Origin: Monodelphis domestica
Taxonomy: Eukaryota; Chordata; Mammalia; Didelphimorphia; Didelphidae
Assembly: GCF_027887165.1 (NCBI RefSeq)
Contig: NC_077232.1
Coordinates: 16,007,755 to 16,071,754 of the forward strand
Reading direction: 5' to 3'
Length of the DNA: 64,000 nucleotides
Shown piece after piece: positions 46,313-57,429 of this stretch. The translations under genes and the position numbers were made by a program. How positions within the stretch are numbered: the first letter of the stretch is position 1; every line of letters starts with the position of its first letter. The notes under the pieces were generated by a model. That model did not search any database. It saw only the letters and a program-made list of their open reading frames with translations, and was not told the DNA's origin.

Positions 46313-46490
46313 GCTTAGCTGTCCTCTCCACCAGCTCTCCCAGTATCTCTTGGGCTTCAAGTCTCCCACCTCAACACCTTGCCAAGGCAAGAGAGTGAAG
46401 TGCCCCAGGCTATAGTTTCTCCTCTAAGGTTGCCCCCTGTCCTGTATATCTACTTCCCCCTTTGGTTTCCTCTTTCTTAAAGGATTCACA
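46313..46490 (-). other. Counterpart of candidate 5' UTR exon, unit C, donor destroyed
   Basis: The donor position reads CTAAGC (plus-strand GCTTAG at 46313-46318), as in unit A. Confidence 0.35.
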
Positions 46491-46749
46491 CATGGTTTTA
46501 GAGCATAGAGAATTCCCCAATAAAGTAGACTTTTACTTTAGCTATAGAAGAATTAACCAACATTTCATTTTTCTTGTAAGACATCTTGCCTTCTATTTTT
46601 AATTTTGATTATGAATTTGATAATCATAAATCATGAGGCATATTTCAAGATATGAAGAAGAGAATAAAAGACCACCCTGGAAACTGAATGGCCTAAGTGT
46701 GCATTATTTTGTTTTATCGCTTTTTAAAGAAATATTTATATTTTGACCA

Positions 46750-46815
<66 letters not shown>

Positions 46816-46820
46816 CACAC

Positions 46821-46864
<44 letters not shown>
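46750..46864. repeat. Compound microsatellite (CT)n(AT)n(GT)n
   Basis: A CT run, an AT run, a short 'ACACACATATGTGTGT' palindrome and a long GT run in sequence. It lies in the non-duplicated spacer between units C and E'. Confidence 0.97.
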
Positions 46865-46867
<3 letters not shown>

Positions 46868-47400
46868 CTATGAATCAATAGTCAAAAAGATTGATTAAGA
46901 GTTAATTGGCACCAGGCACTGTGCTAACTGCTGAAGATACAAAAAAGAAAAAGAAAGAAAGAAAGACAAAATTGCATTCTTATGGGAAAGATAATATGTA
47001 ACTAGGTGCATACAGGAATACTACTGTGAAAACTGAAGGTAATCTCAGAGGGTGAGGCATCTGGCTGGGAATGAGGGAAGAGAGACGGGACTAGAAAAAG
47101 TCTTTTGCAGAAAGCTAGATTTGAGGAAAGTCTTGAGGGAAGCCAAGGAATCCAGAAGGTGGAGGTGAGAAGAAAGAAGTGGGAGCCAACCAGGACAAAA
47201 AATACAGTGAAGAATATGAAGATGGAGTGCCATCTACAAAGAAAAGCAAGTAGGATGGTGTGGGTGGATCCAATTACCAATCTAGAGGTCCTCCTCTTAT
47301 AAAATGCTGAACCAAGAAGCCCTAAAAGGGGACTTTGGTCATAGGAAGAGGGGTCACTACGAAGGAGTTTATGATTCTATGAGTAACTCAGAAAAGGATG
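46865..47400. other. Noncoding spacer
   Basis: No gene recognised. ORFs on the two strands overlap. Confidence 0.45.
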
Positions 47401-48027
47401 AAGAGACTCTGAAAAGATAGTAGGTTCCTCTATGACTGTCTCACTGACTGGAAAACAAAGAAGAGAAGAGACATTTGCTTCTAGAATCAGGGTGCTGGAG
47501 GTGTAACCAGAGTAATCAAAGAACAAAGATGATGGAGTCCAGACAATTGGAAGCAGAATCATAATACATCCTCAGATAAAAGAAGCAGAAAATTTTGAAG
47601 GCCAAAATTACTTATTCATGGTGGATTAAAGAAGGTGAGTTTTTGTGCCAATATCTCCATCTATTCCTGTCCCCTTAGTTTCTATTATTCCCATTTCCCA
47701 TAATCCATAGGGTGTCTGAGGTAGGCTGGGCTTGTAGGCTACCAAAGAAAAACATGATTCACTAACATTTTTTGTTGATACTATAGTGAACAAATACTGA
47801 GATCATTAGGGAAATGTTATAGGGGATGAGAAAGGGGAAATGAGGAGTTCATGACCAAGGCTGAAGGCATCTATTAACAAAGAATTCCAGGAAGATAATA
47901 GTTGATGTGCTCTATGTATCATTGAGCAACAGTCAATAAGGGAACAAGACATCCCTTGGAATAGGGAAGAGTGTGGTTTATATGAAACTGTCAATATGAC
48001 TTCCTGGAAATGAAATTGTATCAGCAG

Positions 48028-48230
48028 GGGCAGCTGGGTGGCTCAGTGGATTTGAGAGTCAGACCCAGAGATGAGAGGTCCTGAGTTCAAATTTGGCCTC
48101 AGACACTTCCCAGCTGTGTAACCCTGAGCAAGTCATTCAACCCCCATTGCCTAGTCCTTATCACCCTTCTGCTTTAGAACCAATACTTAATATTGATTCC
48201 AAGATGGAAGGTAAGAGTTAAAAAAAAAAA
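48028..48230 (+). repeat. WSINE1-like SINE with target duplication
   Basis: Begins GGGGCAGCTGGGTGGCTCAG and ends GTAAGAGTTAAAAAAAAAA. AAATTGTATCAGCA is found on both sides. Absent from the paralogous region near 23.9 kb. Confidence 0.94.
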
Positions 48231-48321
48231 GAAATTGTATCAGCAAATGGACTTTGCAATGAGGTCCCTCCATTTTAGGCTTCAGCAGCAAGGGTGTCTG
48301 GCATGTAAGTAAAAGGGTGAC
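48187..48321 (-). pseudogene. MS4A last-exon remnant, unit E'
   Basis: The acceptor TTGGCATTACAG lines up with that of the intact last exon, and the first residues (VTLLLTCQTP) partly match. Later sequence diverges and the SINE forms its 3' end. It cannot be joined to the exon above it, whose donor is lost. Confidence 0.65.
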
Positions 48322-49089
48322 CTGTAATGCCAATAGAAACCCCAACATGAATCTGAAAAGAGCTAAAGGCATTATTGGGGCAAAAATCTCTAGAGCTATC
48401 ACCTTTATCCTAAGGCCATAGCTCTAGCTCAATCAGACAGGAAGGGTTGGCATTGTGAATTTCTCAAATGTCGTTACTGATGTCCTCTCAGTCTTCTTTG
48501 AACTCTCAAACGCTACATCTCCTTCCTTTCTTCTCTTCTCTCCAGCTTTCTAGTTTGTGATAGTCTACTCAGGTCTTCTCACTCTTTCTCCAAGGTCGCT
48601 CTTGTTTGCTACTTTCTCAACTTGCCCAAAAGAGGGGTAGAAGGACAAAAGACTGACATTATAATGGCCTCATTTGGTTAGGCTAAATACAAAGGTATGA
48701 CACTGTCCCAGGATGCTTCCTTGACTTTTCTACTCTTACCAGGGATATAGTGCCTGTCTAGTTGAGGTGAATCATGCAGTCATGAAAGTGGGGTGGAGAT
48801 TAAGAGAGAGAAAGGGTAGAAAAGTTTGCATACAAAGTTGTGCTTCTTAATTCCTAGGAAACTTCATGCCCTTACTGGGGGTTCCAGGGACTAAAGGGGT
48901 CTCTCACAGTGGAAATTATACTTAGAAGTATAAAGAGATTCACACACACACCCTTGATCATTCTCTCTGAACATACTTTGTCTTCTCAATAATCCTTTGA
49001 AAGGACTCATTTTCTGATTCTCCAAGGAGAAAATCTCTGCCATATTCCCACCAAAATGAGAGGCTCTCAACATGGCATCAGTTATTCAT

Positions 49090-49190
49090 TCCATTCTGTC
49101 CATAGCACTTTGCGTTGCAGATAAAGCTCAAAGCTGTAAAGAAAATAGAAGGTCCAAAACAGTTAGGCTCAGTAAGATTACACTGATTTC
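49090..49190 (-). pseudogene. MS4A TM4-exon remnant, unit E'
   Basis: The acceptor TTTCCAG is kept and the start reads EISVILLSLTVLDLLFS, clearly TM4. It is 101 nt against 102 in the intact exon: one base is missing mid-exon, giving an early TGA. The donor GTGAGT has become ATGAAT. Confidence 0.85.
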
Positions 49191-49599
49191 CTGGAAAGAG
49201 AACATAGCACAGAACATTGAGAGATAGGCATAAGTCTCTGCCTCTAACAACTCACAAAAAAAATAAGGTAAAGGGCATGAGGGATTGTCCTGAGACAAAA
49301 CTGGAGGCATATAGAAAGATCTCGGCAAACCTTAAAATGCAAATATTAGCCATCATCAATAATAATGTCATATTTCATAGCACTTTGAGATCCACAAAGT
49401 ACTTTCCTCACAATAACCCTGTGTCACATAATGCAGGGATGACCACTCCCATTTTGCACATCAGCAAATTGAGGCTCAGAAATGCAAAGTGGCTGGCCCT
49501 TGGTCATATATGTATTTCTCCCTAATGCTTCAATTCCATGTACAAGCTAGACTGGCATCCATTTGAGAATGTCAAGGATGCTCACTACTGGTTTATTTG

Positions 49600-49735
49600 A
49601 TAAAGGAAACCCTAAACTCCCTAAAATGAAAGTTTTTTTGAGGTTCAATTTCTGAATCTGTTTTCCTTACAGATTTGGTGGCTCTGGGTTACTCAAGTCA
49701 TCAGCAACTACCTAAGAGCCATCATAGCACAATGG
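49600..49735 (-). other. Small inverted segment at the E'/D junction
   Basis: Reads as the reverse complement of unit A 4438-4575 (key block CAGAGCCACCAAAT inverted), then returns to direct orientation at GCACAATGGTGGCTGA. A shared GATAAA lies at the E' side of the break. Confidence 0.85.
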
Positions 49736-49837
49736 TGGCTGAATTGACCAGTCAGATGACAGATCCTGGGGGTACATTTAAAATTTATATTTCACTTTTA
49801 TAGGCAGGGGAGAAGGAGCTCATTCTTGCTAAACTTA

Positions 49838-50720
49838 TGTTAAATTTAATTGTTGGTTGGACTTGGAATATTTATATAGGTGGTCACCAGGGATTTAATT
49901 TCTAAATCCCAAATGAATTACTAAAGTAAATTGAATTTATGGTAGTTTATTAGTTTATTGGCAATAGAGGGAAGATATTAAGGAAGAGAGAAAAGGAGAG
50001 AGAGACAGAGACAGAGACAGAGACAGAGACAGAGAAAGAGATGGCTTCTTCTGATATCAGTTAGAATTTCTAAGCCCTAGCCAGGGGGAAAAAGTCTCAA
50101 CACAATGGGCCTTTTATAGGTTTACACCTCAGAGAAAAGGCAGGGTCACTGTCAGCCTTTCACTCACCAATGGTGACTGTCTAAAATGGAAAAACAGTCT
50201 GAGGTCTTCTGCACGATTTCCTCCAGGGGTCCAGTTCCTCCAGTCCAACTCCTAGTCAGAGTCCTTCCATCTCCTCGAATTGAATCGAAATATCTCCTTC
50301 TTCTGGCCTTTTGTCCTCTTAAAGATCTTTTTCTCTTGTGCCACCTCCCCTAAATTTCATGTCTACCAATCACAGCAGACGCTTTTCTCCAGGACTGCCC
50401 ACTCTTTAGTTCTCACCTTCTTTGTTAGATTATATCTTTTTGGGTTACTTAACATCTTTTTTGGTAAGTTCACCTTTTGTAATTACTTAACACCTTTTTG
50501 TGGTTAAAATGGGGAGATGTTCTTAAAATAATGAGTTATCACCTTTTTGTAGATTAAAATATAAAAATAGATTGTGGATTACAATTCTAGCTTTACTATA
50601 AAGGAAGAGCTAAGTATCTTCATTGTTATAATCAGGAGATTACAATTTATCTTCACAATAAAGAAAGAGCTAAGTATCTTCATTGTTAAAATCAGGGGAG
50701 AGCTAAATCCGGTCTTTCCA
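49838..50720 (-). mobile_element. Solo LTR, reverse orientation
   Basis: Starts TGTTAAATTTAATTG and ends GGTCTTTCCA; it is absent from A and B. Same family as the LTR at 6475-8281. (GAGACA)n repeats lie inside at about 49998-50033. Confidence 0.8.
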
Positions 50721-50996
50721 CTTCCCACTTATTTCTAGTCTGTTGTTCCATCCTTCATTATCCTCTGGTCTTTATCTTTTGTTGAAACCATTTCTCTTCT
50801 TCACTTTCTATCCAGGCTAACCTTAGACACTCTCTGTCTTTCAGTCTTACTCTGCTCTCCCCTCTTATATTTGGTCTTGTCTACACCAAGCACAGGCCTG
50901 GAATAGGTTCTAGTACATGCCATGTTTGTCAGCTGAAGTCCTTCTGTTCCTTCAAAGTCAGTCTTGGTTGGTATTCCCTCTTTAAAGACTTTCTTT

Positions 50997-52263
50997 TGTT
51001 AAAGGGGTTTTCTTAATTTCTCTCTCTGTCTCTTAAAGAGATAGGAGAAGGGGGTTTCTAGGTGGAGCAAAGCTGACAGGAGTCTGTGTGCCAGAGCTAA
51101 AGATTCCATTACCAAAGAGAGGAAGGGAAGTTGACAGTTGACAGTTATGGCTTTTTGCCTCTAGATCTCTAGAGATCAGGAGGTCTGTCTCTGCTACCAA
51201 CATTTTGACTACTGATAGCTGGAGGACAAAACCTTATTTAAGAAGGTTGTAGACGGTGGCTGTTGATTTATTAGAGTAAGATAGTGTGAAGATTAAATTA
51301 ACTCCCCTGCCCATTTTTAGATTTAATCCCCCAAAGTGTAAACATTTCACTTAATCATTGAGGGGGGAAGGTCTGTGACCCACATGTGCAATAGTGGGTG
51401 ACACATCAGAATCAAACTGACTGCCCCCCTGGGCAGTCCTAAGCAAAGCTTTAACTGTAATTGGTAGATGTAAAAGTGGAGGAAGGCACAGGAAGTGACA
51501 CAAAAGAAAGTGTCTTTAAAAGAGAGTTACAACTTCCTGTGGGTACTTCTTCAGAGTTTTAAGTTCGAGTTGGAGACTGGCAAAGAATCTGCTGACTGGA
51601 CAAGATACCCTGTACTTGGTGAGACGGTCACTTTGTATTGACATGTGGTGAGTAAAAGAGATGACTCCTTTCCTGGATTTTCTGAAGACACTAGCCTCAG
51701 GGAAGACCTATCCTCTTGAAAGAGACTTCCTGCAACCCCAGGTCCTCGGTTCAAAGCCAAGGCCTCTCTACCTAAGGACTAAACTCCCCTGCCTGCTTTT
51801 GAGCCAGGGGTCGAAGCAAAATACTTAATGTGTAGGTTAGATATCTTACCCTATCCTCTCTTTGATTTCTTACTTCACTCTTTTTATTTTTATAAATAAA
51901 TTGTTAAATAAATCTCTTTGGAATGAATTAAATTTCTGGTGATTCTACTCTTGAATAATCCAGTTCAACCTTTATAGAACCCCTTTGCCCCCCTTATAAT
52001 AGGTAGTTAGTAAATTAATTTAGATAGTGTAGGTTAGATAGGCCTGGTCTGGCCAGGCAAGAAGCACTCATCCTCAGAAGATAGAAGTAGGGTTTTAGAA
52101 ATTTTAGCTAGTATTAGGAATTTAGGTATAGTCATAGGGTATTAGAATAATAATCTCTCTTCCCTCCTTTCTATTTACTCTCTGTACTTCTCAAATTAAA
52201 CTGCGTGTTTTATCAAACTGCTTTCCTCACTTTTGTCGAACTCTTATCATTGAACCCCTTACA
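50997..52263. mobile_element. LTR-type insertion containing a nested LTR
   Basis: Starts TGTTAAAGGGG and ends CCCCTTACA, a matching inverted terminus. CTTT precedes it and CTTG follows it. Unit B reads straight through as ACTTTCTTGATTC. The interior is split by the LTR at about 51287. Confidence 0.75.
51287..51995 (+). mobile_element. Nested solo LTR
   Basis: Starts TGTGAAGATTAAATTAAC. It has TCTTTAAAAGAG near 51510 and AATAAA near 51895, then the U5-like 'TTTGGAATGAATTAAATTTC'. Relative of 29737-30637. The 3' edge is approximate. Confidence 0.7.
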
Positions 52264-52777
52264 CTTGATTCACCACCCCTCTACCTCAGTGGAAATGTAC
52301 CTCTCTTCTCCAACATTTCCTGAAGATCTCTTTCACAATTACCTTGCCTTCTCAAATCACAGATCTTATTTTTCCATATTTGTTCTTTCTCAAAAGAACA
52401 AATGAGAAAGTAAGTTATTTTTGGTATTTTTTTTAATCTTTGTTTCCCCAATATAGAGTATATCTCCTCACACTTAGTGGTAACTGCATTACTGGATACT
52501 TATTTGTTGAATTGAATTGAATGAACATGAAGTGAACTGAATGGAAATGTCAATTGCTTTCAACCCTATGGAGTTCTCAGAATTCACATTTTGGACTACA
52601 ACCATCACGGGAATAACACCAAAAATATTGAGCCATTTGCTCTTGTTTCCCAACTTAAAGCAAACTGCCTCTCCTCAAAAATTTGAACTTGGGTGGGCCT
52701 TGCTATCTATGATCTGGCCTGCCAAGATGGTCCATAATGTCCATGTTTATAACCGGCTCTAGTTTGAAAGTACTCAC

Positions 52778-52947
52778 CATTAATATATATTGGTCCAATT
52801 CCCAGACATCATAAAAACTGTCACAGGAAATGTCATGGTACCTCTAATAGTGGAATTGATCAACTATTCCCAAATTAACTAAGAAAGAGATGATCTGCAG
52901 CCCTGCCACAGAGGAGCTAATTGTGTACATTGCCAGGATGCTTTGGA
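52778..52947 (-). pseudogene. MS4A TM3 exon copy, unit D (broken)
   Basis: Carries the same acceptor-junction base loss and the same TAG as the copies in A and B. The donor here is ATG then GTGAGTA. Confidence 0.87.
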
Positions 52948-54109
52948 CTAAAATAGGAATTCTTTAAGCAATCTCATTAACACCTGGTTCCAGAACTGCT
53001 AGCATGTGTCCAGACCTGTTCAAGGCAGAGAGGTGACTCCATCAGCAAAAAGAGCAAGATTCACTCATTGAGTGCCTCTTTCATTCAAGACAATACCAGG
53101 TAGTAGAGATGGGAGAACCAAGTGAAAAAGTGCTCAGTTCTCAAAGTCTTTACATTCTATTGGCAACACAATATAAAGTAGCACCGTGGGGTCATTAATT
53201 CATTTCAAAAGTACCATATTTTGCCCATAAGGAATAAAATGAATTAAATTCTTCTCTTTCAGATACCTAGAAAACCCAGATTTCATAAGGCATTGTATGC
53301 ATTAATGGAGTTGTATTTTACTAAACAAATATTAATAATGCATAGACCTAAATGAAAAAACAATAATAAGATTAAATAAAATAATTTAACTTAATTTTAA
53401 CTGTAATGAGAGGAGTTCATGGCCTAAGGGGATGAGTGAGGAGGATAAATATTATTTTCTGGAAGAGGAGTCCCCTTCCATAATATCTGAGGGCAACTTC
53501 CCTTCTGGAGTTCTTCCTCTTTCTCTTTTCTCTGCTTTGTCACTACTGAACCCTGTTTGAGATTCACCTGGTATGAGCTTCACAAGAAAACTGTCCAGTG
53601 ATATTTGTTTTTGGCTGTGTTTCAAAATTCTTCTAAAGAGGGAAATGGTCTGGTAATTTAATAAATTTACAGTTCTGGTTGTTAAAATTGTATCAGGGTG
53701 ATATTTTTTCAACGAAGTTTTGTACTTATAATAAATAAAAATTAATATCGGAGACATTATCCTAAATGTATGAGTATTTATTAGTAAAGAGAAATGGAGA
53801 AAGAAGAAATTACTAGCCGAACTACACAATGTCTCCAGCCAAGTGCTTCTATTTCAGGGTACTGGTCCATTTCACACACAGCAGTCAGGGGACCCAGTTA
53901 ACCACATAGCTGAGCCAGTCAAGGAGGGGGCTTGAGTTCAGAAAGGGAACAGAGCCCAAGAAAGCCAGTTCCCCCTTATTCTGGCTCTTATATCTTGCCC
54001 ATGATGTTCTAACAAGTTCTAGCAAGTGCCTCAAGTACTAAATATTGAATACCAAAAAAAAAGTTTTAAATAAAATGTGTCAGATACCAAATTTGAGGTA
54101 CCAGGGTTT

Positions 54110-54155
54110 GCACATACATACATACATACATACATACATACATGCATACATATGT
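54110..54155. repeat. (CATA)n microsatellite
   Basis: About ten units with one GCAT interruption. Absent at the equivalent place in unit A. Confidence 0.95.
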
Positions 54156-54324
54156 ATATTTGGAAAGAAAGGATTCCTTTACATAAAGATAATTGAAGAG
54201 GTCAAGGGAACTGAAAATACAACAGAACAATTTTTATTTTAAGTTTCTGCTTGTTAACATCTGGCCGCAGGATTTAACAGAGAAGTAATATTAAAAATGG
54301 GGGAACAAGTCATCAGCAAGTTGT

Positions 54325-55320
54325 AGCATTCCAATGTATGATTCCTAAGCAGGCCATGCTGCCTTTGTTCTAAGTAAGCTCATTTGGAAAACAGGGGCTG
54401 AATTTACAGGCCTCTATAAAGTATATTATTAGCATTTCAAACCAATGTGAATCCACTATGCATTGTTACATATGCATTACGTACCTCCCCATCATCACCA
54501 TAATAGTAGTAGTCTCTCCTAATGGAGAATGACAATTGTCTTTGTGTGTTTTCATCTATGGTGTACTAAGATTAGCGTGCACAAAGACACTTGTGCGTGA
54601 AGGAGATTTAAGTGGAAAAGCCGATGCACAGAGACAGTTCCACTCTCTCCACGTTGGAAGCCTGGGTCCAGTGGCATGAAAAATCGTTACACCTGGAGAC
54701 TTCCTCACCTGCATTGGATGGCTGTGTTGTCTTTTGTGCTCCAACACGCCCTAAGCACTCCACAGTGCCTTGCTGCGTCGCCATCTCAGTCAACCTTCTT
54801 ATTGGTTTCTTCCCTCTGTTCAGCCGAAGCAGTCTTCACATGCTGGGTGAGCAAGGCCCTGGTTCACCAGGGGTCTACGACCCGATGACAGACAGGAAAG
54901 GTGCAGCCCCTCCCTCTCTCTGGCTCTGGCTTTGTGCTCTCTGGATCTCTCCTTCTGGGGAGCCCTACTTTGGCTCTCTAAAGATCTTCTTCCTTTGTTC
55001 TTTTGTTTCCCACTCACCTAACCTCTCACCTCATATCTTAGCACCAGGAGCCTAGGCTCCCCTCCTTTGTGGCACGATGTCACCACCTGTTCTCTATCTC
55101 ATAATACTCAATTTCACGTATTCTCTCTATCATCAGGTTTTTCCTTATATTTACCTTTCAAGGAAAACCTTATCAGGAACTAAGCGCCGTTCCTTACTAA
55201 AATTAACTTGTGTCTGTCTCTCGATTGATCACCCATAATCCTCAGATTCCTTGCTCCTTCTCAGGCTACAACCCGCCAAGGATTTCCTTATGTAACAGTT
55301 GCAGGACGACTGTTATACAA
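54325..55320 (-). mobile_element. RTE-derived SINE-like element (RTESINE type)
   Basis: About 1 kb inserted in D relative to A, between AGCAAGT and ACAAGTCAC. Its minus-strand 3' end ('CACAAAGACAATTGTCATTC', then GAGAGACTAC) matches the 3' end of the RTE LINE at 10546-10590. It does not encode reverse transcriptase, so it probably moves using RTE enzymes. ORFs of up to 147 codons on it are unsupported. Confidence 0.7.
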
Positions 55321-55505
55321 GTCACACCTCTGACTCCAGGTAACAGGCTCAAACAGCTAACATTGATCATTCAAACCAACTATAGCACAGCCTATATGTC
55401 TCTCTCCAAGGAAATTTCAATTTCTTCCCTCCCCTTCCAGATGGCAGAAAGGAGATCACATGTTTCTTCATCCTGGTCTGGACAGAAAGAGGAAATAAAA
55501 CTCAC

Positions 55506-55562
55506 CAGATTTTTTGTGGTTCTATTCTCTGCAGCAATGGAGGAGGAACCAGAGATGTTGAA
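55506..55562 (-). pseudogene. MS4A TM2 exon copy, unit D (open but stranded)
   Basis: 57 nt, 19 codons, FNISGSSSIAAENRTTKNL, with acceptor CTATCCATAG and donor CTG then GTGAGT intact. No TM1 or N-terminal exon is found upstream to 64 kb, and the next exon (52778) is frameshifted, so it belongs to a dead copy. Confidence 0.8.
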
Positions 55563-55630
55563 CTATGGATAGAAGAGAGGGATCATTAGTGCCTTAGAGC
55601 CTTCATTTCTGTCTCTAGTATAAAGGAATC

Positions 55631-55680
55631 TATCTATCTATCTGTCTGTCTCTCTATCTATCTACTAGTTAGCTATCTAT
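55631..55680. repeat. (TCTA/TCTG)n microsatellite
   Basis: Imperfect tetranucleotide run, related to a degenerate stretch near 10625 in unit A. Confidence 0.9.
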
Positions 55681-56129
55681 GTGTGTATAAATATATTTGA
55701 ATGTGTTTGTATTTGTATGTGTTTATCTTCATGTATATCTCTGTGTGTATGAGCAGATTCACAAAATATCCTGATGACCTAAGAGAAAATTGTTCCTTCT
55801 AATCAGTATACTGAAAGGACTTTTTTGAAATCACAACTCTCACTCAGCTCTCATTTGCAGTCACCTCTATTTTCCTCTCAGTCTAGTAAATAGATCTCTC
55901 CTTCCTTTCCTCCCCTTGAGCTAGTTTTATTTATTATTTTTTATTTGATTTTTTGCACCACATTCCATAAAGTATTTCTTTTAATGTCTTCGTTATCTGT
56001 TTTCTCTTTCTATTTATTCTCAACATTCATTCTCTGATTTATGGCCACTATAATCATCAGAAAATCTCTCTTGTGCCTGCATTCCTTAGTCAAAGCTTCC
56101 AAGGTAACCACTCTTGGTGCTATCCTCTA

Positions 56130-56440
56130 GGTCCATGACAGTGAACCTATGGCATGCATGCCAAAGATGTCATGCAGAGATCTCTCTGTGGGTATGCAAG
56201 CTGTTGCTGACCAGAGTTAGTTACTAGAAAGCCAGAGGGACTCCGGCAGAGCTGCCCCCTTTCCCCTCTCCTCCACACATCTTCGCCCTTCTACCTAGCA
56301 GTCCAATGAAGCCACTTATTCCCTCCCCTGAGTTTTGGCCACTTTCCTCCCTTTCTCCCTCCCCTTTCTGGGGGGGGGGGAGGGGGAAGGGGTGGTGGAG
56401 GACAGCACACAGTCTTGGAGAGGAGCAGGACACAGTACTT
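56130..56440. repeat. Interspersed repeat of uncertain class, duplicate of 11110
   Basis: 'GGCATGCATGCCAAAGATG', then 'GCCAGAGGGACTC'. It ends in a G-rich run near 56370. Confidence 0.45.
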
Positions 56441-56449
56441 ACTGTTCTG

Positions 56450-57010
56450 GATCACTGCATTGCTGAGTAGCGAAGTCTATCAGAGTTGATCATTCCACAA
56501 TATTGCTATTACTATGTACAATGTTTTTCTGGTTCTGCTTATTTCATTGTATCAGTTCATCTTTTCAGATCTTTCCAGCTCTTTCTGAAATTGTCCTGTT
56601 CATCATTACTTACGCACAATAGTATTCCATCACTGTCATATACCACAGTTTGTTCAGCCATTCCCCAACTGATGGACATCCCTTTAGTTTCCAATTCTTT
56701 GCCACCACAAAAAGAGCAGCTAGAAATATTTTTATACAAGGAGGTACTTTCCAATTTTTATCTTGTATACTTTTAGAAAGAAGTATTTACTGGTCTTTCT
56801 ATTGTCACTCTGTTGCAATTGCTGATTGCATTTTTTCATTCCTACATTGTTTCAAGTATTCAAGAAGGAAATAATCTCTTCATTTCTGGTTTAAAATGTT
56901 TCAATTTATTTTTTATTATTGAATATCTATATTTTGTACTCAATGATTAGTCTCTGCTTTTCAGGATAGGTCATCCTGGGCTGTATTCTGAGCTCTAGTG
57001 CACTTTGAAA
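56450..57010 (-). mobile_element. L1 3'-end sequence, reverse orientation
   Basis: Duplicate of 12380-12880, with 'CACAATAGTATTCCATCAC' and 'CCAACTGATGGACATCCC'. Here the monomer block seen at 12900-13915 is absent. Confidence 0.75.
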
Positions 57011-57039
57011 ATATTATTCCATTTCCCCCTCCGTTTTTC

Positions 57040-57385
57040 TAATCGGTGTGGAATAGTATTGGGTTATTTAAATGTCCTGAACAATTCTGAGGGACTTATG
57101 AGAAAGAAACTATCCATATCCAGAGGAAGAACTGTGGGAGTAGAAACATAGAAAAAAAAGTGCTTGATCACATGGTTCGATGGCGATATGATCAGGCATG
57201 TAAATTCTAAATGATCACCCTAGTGCAAATATTAATAATATGGAAATGGGTCTTGACCAAGCACACATGTAAAACCCAGTGGAATTGCTCATTGGCTATG
57301 GGAGGGGGTGGGAAGAGGGGAAAGAAAGAACATAAATCATGGAATCATGGAAAAATATTCTAAATTAATTAATTAAATAAATAAG
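57040..57385 (+). mobile_element. L1 3' UTR fragment
   Basis: 'CAATTCTGAGGGACTTATGA', then 'AAAACCCAGTGGAATTGCTC', then 'GGCTATGGGAGGGGGTGGG' and a TAAATTAATTAATTAAATAA tail. Confidence 0.85.
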
Positions 57386-57429
57386 CTTAAATTCTTTAAG
57401 AAATTATACTAAATAAATAAATTTCCTGA

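Larger units (their letters stand above)
43556..46590. repeat. Segmental duplication unit C (partial)
   Basis: Homologous to unit A from about 980 to 4420. It lacks about 650 bp (A 2640-3280) and carries the retrocopy-like insertion near 44.3 kb. It begins at a junction with unit B inside what would be an MS4A intron. Confidence 0.88.
47400..49605. repeat. Unit E': paralogue of the 3' part of the intact MS4A gene
   Basis: It is diverged but collinear with about 22800-25545, including the last-exon and TM4-exon equivalents and a shared MIR. It ends where it meets the inverted segment. Confidence 0.8.
49735..57040. repeat. Segmental duplication unit D
   Basis: Homologous to unit A from about 4620 to 14040, with its own LTR and RTE-SINE insertions and without A's RTE LINE, SINE and nested LTR pair. 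It holds an open TM2 exon and a broken TM3 exon. Confidence 0.85.

Noticed and set aside
45993..46390. Overlapping ORFs on both strands in unit C
   Set aside because: The sister regions in units A and B do not keep either frame open, so they are not coding.
54612..55055. 147-codon ORF
   Set aside because: Lies inside the RTE-derived SINE-like element and on the strand opposite to it; no domain.
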